Below, one piece after another: positions 1-6,091 of a stretch of DNA of 9,531 nucleotides. The stretch lies in contig RFJV01000115.1 of NCBI GenBank assembly GCA_003694775.1, positions 1 to 9,531 on the forward strand, given 5' to 3'. The notes under the pieces were generated by a model. That model was not told the DNA's origin, did not search any database, and saw only the letters and a list, made by a program, of their open reading frames with translations. Every line of letters starts with the position of its first letter. Positions within the stretch are counted from its first letter, which is position 1. The stretch comes from Chloroflexota bacterium. Lineage in GTDB: Bacteria > Chloroflexota > Anaerolineae > 4572-78 > J111. A program made the position numbers and the translations under genes.

Positions 1-260
1 GTTTTACCACGCCGGTTACCCTGAGCGTCGGCGCACCACCGGACCTGCAGGTCAGCCTGTCGCCGGCAGTGGTGACCCCGCCCGGCACTGCCCTCCTGAC
101 CATCACCGACACCCATCCCGGCCCCGACCTTCTGCCCGGCATCCTGTACACCCTGCCCATCTCCGCCACCAGCGGCGATGTAACCCGTACGGCCAGCATC
201 AGCCTGCTGGTCGGCGGGGCGCGGGTGTACGTGCCGGTGATAGTGAAAGGAAGCGGATAG
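1..260 (+). CDS. C-terminal end of a secreted Ig-like-repeat protein (5' partial)
   Basis: The frame is open from base 3 to the TAG at 258-260, so only the last 85 residues or so of a longer protein are seen; its start lies before the window. The visible part is rich in Thr, Pro, Val, Leu and Gly. It reads as beta-strand repeats of the kind found in extracellular Ig-like/NEW3-type domains: a run like L-S-V-G, a P-P-G-T turn, then T-x-T-A-S-I-S-L-L-V ending the strand. There is no Cys, membrane helix or catalytic motif. The chain ends R-V-Y-V-P-V-I-V-K-G-S-G, a short hydrophobic tail similar to the (V)YLPL(V)-type endings that, from memory, are common on exported Chloroflexota proteins. Catalytic domains upstream (for example a protease or glycosidase) are possible but unseen. 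No convincing terminator follows it. Confidence 0.7.
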   Translation, partial: FTTPVTLSVGAPPDLQVSLSPAVVTPPGTALLTITDTHPGPDLLPGILYTLPISATSGDVTRTASISLLVGGARVYVPVIVKGSG

Positions 261-321
261 CTGGGACAGCGGTAAACGCCCCCTCCCGCCGCGCTTTAAT
301 TTATTTCTAACAGATTTTGGG

Positions 322-327
322 TATAAT
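322..327 (+). promoter_or_regulatory. Candidate -10 box upstream of yugP
   Basis: A perfect TATAAT sits in an AT-rich patch (about 293-334) inside otherwise GC-rich DNA, 140 bp before the yugP start. No good -35 hexamer lies at 16-18 bp spacing (the best is TTTATT at 300-305, 3 of 6 matches), so this is a plausible but incomplete promoter. It would give a leader of about 130 nt. Confidence 0.45.
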
Positions 328-351
328 ATTTATGAGCAAGCGGCAGAAATA

Positions 352-380
352 TCACGCGGCCTGTTATCGCCGCCGTGTGA
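352..380 (+). other. Possible leader hairpin upstream of yugP
   Basis: TCACGCGGC (352-360) can pair with GCCGTGTGA (372-380), giving nine pairs including one G-U around an 11-nt loop. It would lie in the yugP leader if transcription starts near 334. There is no U-tract, so it is not a standard terminator. It may be chance in GC-rich DNA. Confidence 0.25.
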
Positions 381-409
381 CCTTGTGCCTTATTCGTGGA
401 CGGCGGTCT

Positions 410-437
410 TTCATCCTTCCGCCTTCTGCCTTCATCC
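410..437 (+). repeat. Heptamer tandem repeat, four units (TTCATCC type)
   Basis: Four consecutive 7-bp units are seen: TTCATCC, TTCCGCC, TTCTGCC, TTCATCC. The first and last are identical and the middle two differ at two positions each. All share TTC-x-x-CC. This resembles the short tandemly repeated (STRR) heptamers known from cyanobacterial intergenic DNA. It ends 13 bp before the yugP Shine-Dalgarno and is not needed by any gene. Confidence 0.7.
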
Positions 438-449
438 CTTATTGACACC

Positions 450-455
450 AGGAGG
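450..455 (+). promoter_or_regulatory. Shine-Dalgarno that sets the yugP start
   Basis: A perfect AGGAGG lies 12 nt before the ATG at 468. It selects that ATG over an in-frame upstream ATG at 396, whose extra 24 residues would be encoded through the heptamer repeat and would displace the N-terminal membrane helix. The spacing is slightly longer than usual. Confidence 0.75.
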
Positions 456-467
456 AAGATACCGGCA

Positions 468-1184
468 ATGTATTTCTACGATTCGACCTTTTTCTGCTTT
501 ATTATTCCGGCCCTGATACTGGGTATGATTGCCCAGGCCGCGGTAAAAAGCAGGTTCAGCAAGTATTCGCAGGTCAGAACGATGCGCGGCCTGACCGGCG
601 CACAGGTAGCCCGGCAAATTCTGGATGCCAACGGCCTGTACGACGTGGTGGTGGAAGAGACCCAGGGCTTCCTGAGCGACCATTACGACCCGCGCTCCCG
701 CACCCTGCGGCTGTCGCCAGACGTGGCCCGGATGCCCTCGGTGGCCGCGGTCGGCGTGGCCGCGCACGAGGCCGGGCACGCCTTACAGCACGCCCAGGGC
801 TATGTTCCCCTGCAGATTCGCAGTCTGATGGTGCCGGCGGTGCAGATTGGAAGCTGGGTCGGGCCGCTGATTATCATTAGCGGTCTGGGCCTGGAATTCC
901 TGATGCGCGCCTCTGGGCTGGGGATTACCATCGCCTGGTTTGGGGTGATGCTGTACGCCCTGGTGGCCCTGTTTGCCATTGTTACCCTACCGGTAGAGCT
1001 GGACGCCAGCGCCAGAGCCAAGAAACTGCTCTACCAGTACAACATCGTCGACCGGCAGGAGCTGAGCGGGGTCAGCAGTGTGCTCAACGCCGCGGCCTGG
1101 ACGTACGTGGTAGCCGCCATTGCCGCTCTGCTGGAGCTGGCCCGCTGGATTTTCATTCTGACCAGCTTCAGCCGGCGGGATTAG
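468..1184 (+). CDS. yugP: YugP-type membrane zinc metallopeptidase
   Basis: A predicted integral-membrane zinc peptidase of the neutral Zn-peptidase family (Pfam Zn_peptidase_2), 238 residues, close to the usual family length. The zinc-binding H-E-A-G-H motif is at residues 100-104 (His100 and His104 as ligands, Glu101 as catalytic base). The family's P-V-E-x-D-A-S block is at 175-181, with Glu178 the likely third ligand. It starts with the family-typical M-Y-F-Y. Hydrophobic helices lie near 5-25, 122-143, 152-174 and 210-233. The catalytic stretch between the first two helices is probably at the membrane face, but topology was not computed. The physiological substrate of this family is poorly defined. 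The start is set by an AGGAGG at 450-455. The next gene, an HtrA protease, begins 36 bp on, so the two probably form an envelope-proteolysis operon. Confidence 0.92.
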   Translation: MYFYDSTFFCFIIPALILGMIAQAAVKSRFSKYSQVRTMRGLTGAQVARQILDANGLYDVVVEETQGFLSDHYDPRSRTLRLSPDVARMPSVAAVGVAAHEAGHALQHAQGYVPLQIRSLMVPAVQIGSWVGPLIIISGLGLEFLMRASGLGITIAWFGVMLYALVALFAIVTLPVELDASARAKKLLYQYNIVDRQELSGVSSVLNAAAWTYVVAAIAALLELARWIFILTSFSRRD

Positions 1185-1224
1185 AGAATCGGCAGGATTG
1201 GAGACCGGGAGATTAGAGATTTGT
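1179..1224 (+). repeat. Degenerate heptamer array (GATTNGA type) spanning the yugP stop and htrA start
   Basis: Six 7-bp units can be laid out with two small insertions: GATTAGA (1179), GAATCGG (1186), GATTGGA (1196), GACCGGG (1203), GATTAGA (1211) and GATTTGT (1218). GATTAGAGA occurs exactly twice, at 1179-1187 and 1211-1219. The array covers the yugP stop codon, the whole intergenic gap, the htrA Shine-Dalgarno (GGGAG, 1207-1211) and the TTG start. The units are degenerate, so the periodicity is suggestive only. Confidence 0.5.
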
Positions 1225-2486
1225 ACCGCAAAATTGCTCTGGCTGTTCTGACTGCAAGCCTGTTTACCCTGACCGCCTGCAACCTGTCGCGGCTGGCAGA
1301 AGAATCGGCGCGGCTGGTAGAAGAGACCGCAGAAGAGACCGCCGCGCCGACCGCAACCCCTTCTGGCAGAACCGCGACCGAAGCAGGCGCGGTGCAGGTT
1401 ATCCCTGCGCCGCTGGCTCCGGCCCCCACCCCCCTGCCCACCGCGGTCATCGCCGAAGCCGATGCCGAAGAGCTTCTGCTTATCAATCTGTATGAGCGGG
1501 TCAACCCATCGGTGGTGAATATTGTGGTCACCGGGACGGGAGACAGTGCCGGCCGGCCCGGCGCCCAACTGTTCCCCCGGCAGGGACAGGGGTCCGGCTT
1601 TGTGTACGATAAGGCCGGACACATCGTCACCAACAACCACGTCATCGCCGAAGCAGACACCATTGAAGTGACCTTCTATGATGGCGTCTCGGTGAAAGCG
1701 GAAGTTGTCGGCACAGACCCGGACAGCGACCTGGCCGTCCTCAAGGTTGATGTACCGCCGGAAAGCCTGCGGCCCGTGGAATGGGGCAACTCCGATGACC
1801 TGCGGGTCGGCCAGCGGGCGGTCGCCATTGGCAACCCCTTTGGCCTGGCCGGAACGCTGACCAGCGGCATCATCAGCGGTCTGGGACGCACCCTGCCGGT
1901 CAACCCGACTTTCCGCATCCCGGAAATCATCCAAACCGACGCGGCCATCAATCCCGGCAATTCCGGCGGCCCACTGCTCAATTCCGACGGAGAGGTCATC
2001 GGTATCAACACCGCCATTGTACCCAACCTCAATATTATGGGCGAACGTTCGTTTTTGGGGGTCGGCTTTGCCATTCCCTCCAACCTGGCCCGACGAGTCA
2101 TCCCCAGCCTGATTGAAACCGGCACCTACCAGCATCCCTGGATTGGGGTTTCCGGCAACACGGTGACCCCGGTCATTGCCCAGGCCATGGAACTGCCAGA
2201 GGCCCGCGGCGCGCTGGTGGTCGAGGTGCTGTCCGGCACCCCGGCAGATAAAGCCGGTCTGCGCGGCGGCACACGGGAACTGCCGGGAGTCAACACCCTC
2301 ATCGGCGGAGATGTTATCATCGGCATCGAGGACGAGCAGGTATACGAGTTTGACGACCTGCTCTCGTTCCTGGCCCGCCGCGGCGAAGTGGGGCAAACCG
2401 TCACTCTGACCATCATCCGCAACGGCAAAACCCGCACCATCGACCTGACCCTGGAAGCCCGCCCCCCGGCTGAAGAGGTCAATTAA
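1221..2486 (+). CDS. htrA: HtrA/DegP-family serine protease lipoprotein with one PDZ domain
   Basis: A predicted envelope quality-control protease of 421 residues. Residues 1-19 form a lipoprotein signal peptide ending in the lipobox L-T-A-C, so Cys20 would be lipidated and the enzyme tethered outside the cytoplasmic membrane. A Glu-rich segment (27-39) and a Pro/Thr/Ala-rich linker (41-75) follow. The trypsin-like domain is at about 86-300, with the complete triad: His140 in T-N-N-H-V, Asp170 in D-S-D-L-A-V-L, and Ser248 in N-P-G-N-S-G-G-P. A single PDZ domain (about 306-412) ends the protein, as in one-PDZ HtrA proteins. The start is TTG at 1221: after the yugP stop there is no in-frame ATG or GTG before it, GGGAG lies 9 nt upstream, and the signal peptide begins there. 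It is probably translated from the yugP message. Confidence 0.95.
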   Translation: MYRKIALAVLTASLFTLTACNLSRLAEESARLVEETAEETAAPTATPSGRTATEAGAVQVIPAPLAPAPTPLPTAVIAEADAEELLLINLYERVNPSVVNIVVTGTGDSAGRPGAQLFPRQGQGSGFVYDKAGHIVTNNHVIAEADTIEVTFYDGVSVKAEVVGTDPDSDLAVLKVDVPPESLRPVEWGNSDDLRVGQRAVAIGNPFGLAGTLTSGIISGLGRTLPVNPTFRIPEIIQTDAAINPGNSGGPLLNSDGEVIGINTAIVPNLNIMGERSFLGVGFAIPSNLARRVIPSLIETGTYQHPWIGVSGNTVTPVIAQAMELPEARGALVVEVLSGTPADKAGLRGGTRELPGVNTLIGGDVIIGIEDEQVYEFDDLLSFLARRGEVGQTVTLTIIRNGKTRTIDLTLEARPPAEEVN

Positions 2487-2532
2487 TGATGTGGACCATG
2501 CCGGCTGACCGCTCTTCGTATAAAAGCCTTGC

Positions 2533-2558
2533 GTAGGGCGACATTAATGCCGCCCTAC
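2533..2558. repeat. 26-bp REP-like palindrome, copy 1
   Basis: Arms GTAGGGCG (2533-2540) and CGCCCTAC (2551-2558) flank the self-complementary core CATTAATG (2542-2549). The whole 26 bp is a palindrome apart from one A/C pair. In RNA from the - strand that pair becomes G-U, so the hairpin is fully pairable only on that strand. It lies 46 bp after the htrA stop and could end or stabilise that transcript, but only AAATTT follows it, not a U-tract. A near-identical copy in opposite orientation lies at 6064-6087. Confidence 0.75.
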
Positions 2559-2583
2559 AAATTTCTCTGTGAATATACGTTTT

Positions 2584-2611
2584 GCAGGACAACGGCTAGC
2601 CGTTGTCCTGC
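2584..2611. repeat. 28-bp perfect palindrome
   Basis: The 14-bp arm GCAGGACAACGGCT is followed directly by its exact reverse complement, with no spacer or mismatch. It is followed by C-rich DNA (2611-2616) and no T-run, so it does not read as an intrinsic terminator on the + strand. It ends 18 bp before the predicted -35 box of the sensor gene, and its centre lies near -67 relative to the predicted transcript start. It could be a cruciform or hairpin repeat or an operator for a dimeric regulator. Confidence 0.8.
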
Positions 2612-2629
2612 CCCCCTGGTTCCCCCGCC

Positions 2630-2658
2630 TTGTGATTTTCCCGCTCTTCATCTATAAT
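2630..2658 (+). promoter_or_regulatory. Sigma70-type promoter for the sensor-phosphatase gene
   Basis: TTGTGA (2630-2635, 4 of 6 matches to TTGACA) and a perfect TATAAT (2653-2658) are separated by exactly 17 bp. Transcription would start near 2665, leaving a leader of only about 25 nt before the ATG at 2690. No clear Shine-Dalgarno is seen in that leader, so translation may initiate weakly. Confidence 0.65.
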
Positions 2659-2689
2659 TCTGACTATATTTCCCGTACGGCAAACCTTA

Positions 2690-5600
2690 ATGACCAGACA
2701 GAGTCTGAGCCGATTCAGCCTGACCATCATCCTGGCCCTGACCGTGCTGCTTCCCGCGGCCCGCTCGGAGGCCCAGTCGCCGCATATGCGGTTCGACCAC
2801 CTGACGGTGGAAGACGGCCTGTCCCACGGAACGGTCTTTTCCATTGTCCAGGACCGGGCCGGCTTCCTCTGGTTCGGTACGCCTGCCGGCCTGAACCGGT
2901 ACGACGGCTACACCATTACCGTTTACCGCAGTGACCCGCAGAACCCCGCCTCTCTCTCCAACGACAACGCCGGCAACCTGTTTATTGACCGCGAGGGCAT
3001 CCTCTGGATTGGCACCTGGGGCGGCGGCCTCAACCGCCTGGACCCGGCCACCGGGCAGTTTACCGCCTACCTGCACGACCCCGCCGACCCTACCAGCCTC
3101 AGCAACGACCGGGTGCAAACCATTTTCGAAGACCGTCAGGGGAATCTCTGGGTGGGAACAGCCGGCGGCGGCTTGAACAAAATGGACCGGGAAAACGGCA
3201 CCTTTACCGTGTACCGCCACAACCCCGCCGACCCCACCAGCCTCAGCAACGACCGCATCTGGCGCATCGTTCAGGCCCCGGACGACACCCTCTGGATTGC
3301 CACCTCCGAGGGCCTCAACCACTTTAACCCACAAACAGAAACCTTTACCCGCTACTACCACGACCCGCAAAATCCCAACTCTCCCGGCCACAGCCTCATC
3401 CGCACCCTGTTCCTGGACCGGACCGGCCAGTTATGGATTGGCACCGAAGCCGGCCTCGACCGGCTCGACCTGCAAAGTGAAACCTTTACCCACTACCGCC
3501 ACAACCCCGCCGACCCCACCAGCCTGAACGATAACATCATCAACGCCATCTACGAGGACCGGAACGGCAACCTCTGGATTGGCACCCGGCGGGGCGGCCT
3601 CAGCCTTTTCAACCGCCAGACCGAAGCCTTTACCTCTTTTGAACACAACCCCTATATATCCAACAGCCTCAGCCACAACGACGTTCGCTGGATTATGGAA
3701 GACCGGTCCGGTGTGCTGTGGATAGGAACGCGAGGCGGCGGCGTCAACCGGCTCATCCCCACGGCTCAGCAGTTCGATTTTATCGGCTATACCCCCAACA
3801 GCACCGGCGACGGCCTCAACAACAGCGAAGTCCGGGCTATCTACCAGGCTCCGGACGGCATTCTCTGGATTGGCACCAAGGGCGGTGGTCTCAACCGGTA
3901 TCAACCGGTATACAGCAGATTTACCTACTACACCGCGCAAAACGCCGGCCTGACCAGCAACGACGTGTACGCCATCCTGCCCGCCGCCGGCGGACGGCTC
4001 TGGCTGGGCCTGTCCGGCGGCGGCCTGAACCTGTTCGACCCGCAAGCCGGCAAAGTCATTGCCGCCTACCGCCACCAGCCGGACAATCCCAACAGCCTCA
4101 GCAGTGACGATATCAACTCCCTGCACCTGGACCGGCAAGGTTATCTGTGGATTGGCACCAAGGGCGGCGGCCTGAACCGGCTCGACCCGCAAACCGGACA
4201 GTTTACCCGCTACCAGGCCAACCTGGCCGACCCGCACAGCCTGGGCAACAACGATGTCTACGGCCTGTACGAAGACGAGGCCGGCTATCTGTGGGTCTGT
4301 ACCTACGGCGGCGGTCTGAACCGGCTCGACCCGCAAACCGGACAGTTCACCCGGTTTACTTTTGACCCCAACCAACCCGCCAGCCTCAGCAACAACGATG
4401 TTTACAGCATCGTTCCCGACCCCAAAGACAGCCGCATCTTGTGGATAGGCACCGGCAACGGCGGCCTGAACCGGCTCGACCGGACAACCGGGGAGTTTAC
4501 CCGCTACGGCGAGGCCGAAGGTTTACCCAGCCCGGTGGTGTACGGTATTCTGCCGGACCGCCGCGGCAACCTGTGGCTCAGCACCGGCAAAGGTTTGACC
4601 CGCTTCAGCCCGTCTACCGGGCAGTTTGTCACCTACGACTCCAGCGACGGGCTGGAACGGGTTATCTTTGTGGAAGGGGCCTACCACCAGAGCCAGGATG
4701 GTAAACTGTTCTTTGGCGGCACCAACGGCCTGATTCACTTTCTGCCGGACGACATCCAGGACAACACCGTCCCCCCGCCGGTAGTCATCACCCGGCTGAC
4801 CCGCCCCGGGCAGGCGGCTGTCCATTTTACGCTGGCTGACCTTCAGCGCCCGCTGGTTCTCTCCTACCGGGACGATGTCCTCACCTTTGAATTTGCCGCC
4901 CTGGACTACACCAATCCGGCCAAAAACCGCTATGCCTACATGCTGGAAGGCTTCGACAGGGATTGGGTGGATGCCGGCAACCGCCGGTTTGCCACCTACA
5001 CCAACCTGGACCCCGGCGAATATACCTTGCGGGTAAAAGCCGCCAACAACTCCGGCGTGTGGAACGAAAGCGGCGTGTCGCTGAAGCTGGTCATCCAGCC
5101 GCCGTTCTGGGAAACGTGGTGGTTCCGCCTGGCCGTGGCCGGTATCGGTATTGCGGTGGGGGTGGGCATATACCACCTGCGGATGCGCAGTATCACCGCC
5201 CAGCAGGAACGGCTCAAACGGCTGGTCGCCGAAAGAACCGCCGAACTGACCGCCGCAAACCAGTCGCTTCGCCTGCTGAACGAACGGCTCCAGCACGAGC
5301 TGGAGATTGCCCATCGCATCGAGCAAAGCCTTCTGCCGCCGTCGGAACCGGGCTGGTCGCATCTGGACGTGGTCTGTTTTACAGAATCTGCCCGGGAGGT
5401 AGGGGGGGACTTTTACGTTTACCATCCTGCGGTCCGTACCGGCACAGCCGGCCAGCAGAACTGCAAGTTTGCCCTGGCCGTGGGAGACGCATCGGGCAAG
5501 GGGATGCCTGCCGCGCTGTTGATGGCGGTCAGCCTGGCCTCGACCAAGTCGGTGATAGAGCAGGTTGACACGCCGGTTGGGGTGCTGGCTCATCTGGACA

Positions 5601-6067
5601 GCGCCATCAGGCCGTACACCCACACCGGCCTGCAGAACTGCGCCCTCTGCTATACCGAGGTCAGCCGCTGTGCCTCGCAGAAAGACGGCTGGGAACTGCG
5701 GGCGGTCAATGCCGGGTGCATTCCGCCCCTGATTCGCCGCCGGAACGGGGATATTGAATGGGTCGATGTGAAAGGCTTGCCGCTGGGGCTTAATCTGGAT
5801 GTCGACTTCCAGTATCAGGAAGCACAGGTCACCCTGCAGGCGGGGGATATGGTCATTCTGACCAGCGACGGGGTGGTCGAAGCGATGTCGCCGGAGCGGG
5901 AGCTGTTCGGCTTTGAGCGGCTGGAGCAAAGCGTTGCCGGCGGGCCGGCAGACACCGCGGCGGGAATGATACAGCACCTGCGGCAATCTCTGCAAGCCTT
6001 CACCGGCGGCGCCGAACCTCACGACGACCTGACGATTGTGGTTTTGCGCGTGGCTGAAAATCCGTAG
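2690..6067 (+). CDS. Double-propeller membrane sensor with SpoIIE-type PP2C phosphatase output
   Basis: A 1125-residue one-membrane-span receptor. Residues 1-28 form a signal peptide (likely cut after S-E-A). Fourteen Reg_prop repeats of about 47 residues follow, from about 35 to 690. Their L-W-I-G-T-type motifs begin near 60, 105, 153, 201, 248, 295, 343, 392, 437, 486, 534, 584, 628 and 673, which fits two seven-bladed propellers. A Y_Y_Y domain lies at about 735-803 and a membrane helix at about 809-829. A coiled coil (about 833-880) leads to a SpoIIE/PP2C domain (about 890-1121). Its metal-binding Asp residues are present: Asp907 (G-G-D-F), Asp933 (G-D-A-S-G-K-G), Asp1060 (S-D-G-V) and Asp1113 (H-D-D-L-T). 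The domain should therefore be an active Ser/Thr phosphatase. By family, such domains often dephosphorylate anti-sigma-factor antagonists, so an outside ligand would control a partner-switch; that is inference. No kinase, HAMP or DNA-binding domain is present. The start is the only ATG giving the signal peptide. Confidence 0.93.
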   Translation: MTRQSLSRFSLTIILALTVLLPAARSEAQSPHMRFDHLTVEDGLSHGTVFSIVQDRAGFLWFGTPAGLNRYDGYTITVYRSDPQNPASLSNDNAGNLFIDREGILWIGTWGGGLNRLDPATGQFTAYLHDPADPTSLSNDRVQTIFEDRQGNLWVGTAGGGLNKMDRENGTFTVYRHNPADPTSLSNDRIWRIVQAPDDTLWIATSEGLNHFNPQTETFTRYYHDPQNPNSPGHSLIRTLFLDRTGQLWIGTEAGLDRLDLQSETFTHYRHNPADPTSLNDNIINAIYEDRNGNLWIGTRRGGLSLFNRQTEAFTSFEHNPYISNSLSHNDVRWIMEDRSGVLWIGTRGGGVNRLIPTAQQFDFIGYTPNSTGDGLNNSEVRAIYQAPDGILWIGTKGGGLNRYQPVYSRFTYYTAQNAGLTSNDVYAILPAAGGRLWLGLSGGGLNLFDPQAGKVIAAYRHQPDNPNSLSSDDINSLHLDRQGYLWIGTKGGGLNRLDPQTGQFTRYQANLADPHSLGNNDVYGLYEDEAGYLWVCTYGGGLNRLDPQTGQFTRFTFDPNQPASLSNNDVYSIVPDPKDSRILWIGTGNGGLNRLDRTTGEFTRYGEAEGLPSPVVYGILPDRRGNLWLSTGKGLTRFSPSTGQFVTYDSSDGLERVIFVEGAYHQSQDGKLFFGGTNGLIHFLPDDIQDNTVPPPVVITRLTRPGQAAVHFTLADLQRPLVLSYRDDVLTFEFAALDYTNPAKNRYAYMLEGFDRDWVDAGNRRFATYTNLDPGEYTLRVKAANNSGVWNESGVSLKLVIQPPFWETWWFRLAVAGIGIAVGVGIYHLRMRSITAQQERLKRLVAERTAELTAANQSLRLLNERLQHELEIAHRIEQSLLPPSEPGWSHLDVVCFTESAREVGGDFYVYHPAVRTGTAGQQNCKFALAVGDASGKGMPAALLMAVSLASTKSVIEQVDTPVGVLAHLDSAIRPYTHTGLQNCALCYTEVSRCASQKDGWELRAVNAGCIPPLIRRRNGDIEWVDVKGLPLGLNLDVDFQYQEAQVTLQAGDMVILTSDGVVEAMSPERELFGFERLEQSVAGGPADTAAGMIQHLRQSLQAFTGGAEPHDDLTIVVLRVAENP
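3212..3525 (+). repeat. Identical 32-bp repeats inside the first propeller
   Basis: Bases 3212-3243 and 3494-3525 are identical over 32 bp and are 282 bp apart, exactly two blades (94 codons). Both encode Y-R-H-N-P-A-D-P-T-S-L. Identity includes the third codon positions, which suggests recent blade duplication or gene conversion, although strong codon bias also contributes. Confidence 0.75.
4172..4347 (+). repeat. Identical 32-bp repeats inside the second propeller
   Basis: Bases 4172-4203 and 4316-4347 are identical over 32 bp and are 144 bp apart, exactly one blade (48 codons). They encode L-N-R-L-D-P-Q-T-G-Q-F. A third, partly matching copy starts near 4466. This again points to recent homogenisation of blades. 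Confidence 0.75.
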
Positions 6068-6087
6068 GGCGGCATAAATGTCGCCCT
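6064..6087. repeat. REP-like hairpin element, copy 2 (inverted)
   Basis: This matches the reverse complement of the element at 2533-2558 over 24 bp with one mismatch (A for T in the core). On the + strand AGGGCGGCAT (6066-6075) pairs with ATGTCGCCCT (6078-6087) through ten pairs including one G-U, with a 2-nt AA turn (more realistically a 4-nt loop). Its first bases supply the TAG stop (6065-6067) of the sensor-phosphatase gene. It fills the 24-bp gap between that gene and the convergent livF. It may act as a hairpin 3' end for both transcripts, but no strong U-tract follows on either strand. Confidence 0.75.
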
Positions 6088-6091
6088 CATA

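Noticed and set aside
261..321. Possible terminator after the first partial gene
   Set aside because: The GC-rich then T-rich stretch (about 280-307) looked terminator-like, but no stem longer than about 3-4 bp can be formed directly before the T-rich part.
410..437. CRISPR-like array
   Set aside because: The units are 7 bp and directly adjacent, with no spacers. This is a short tandem repeat, not a CRISPR.
332..445. A 37-codon Arg-rich ORF starting 5 bp after the TATAAT box
   Set aside because: It has no Shine-Dalgarno, is partly made of the heptamer repeat and resembles no known small protein. It could only be translated as a leaderless message, and nothing supports that.
396..467. 24-codon N-terminal extension of yugP from the ATG at 396
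   Set aside because: The extension crosses the heptamer repeat and has no Shine-Dalgarno. The ATG at 468 has AGGAGG upstream and gives the family-typical M-Y-F-Y start.
987..2396. Long open frame antisense to yugP/htrA (469 codons)
   Set aside because: It lies opposite a gene with a full catalytic triad, has the low-complexity composition typical of antisense frames in GC-rich genes and shows no domain or start signal.
3891..3910. Perfect tandem decamer TCAACCGGTA x2 in the propeller
   Set aside because: A 10-bp duplication would shift the frame, yet the blade length and frame match neighbouring blades, so it is probably a coincidence of similar codons.
4523..6022. Long open frame antisense to the phosphatase end (499 codons)
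   Set aside because: A shadow of a strongly supported coding frame; Gln/Gly/Arg-rich composition with no recognisable motif.
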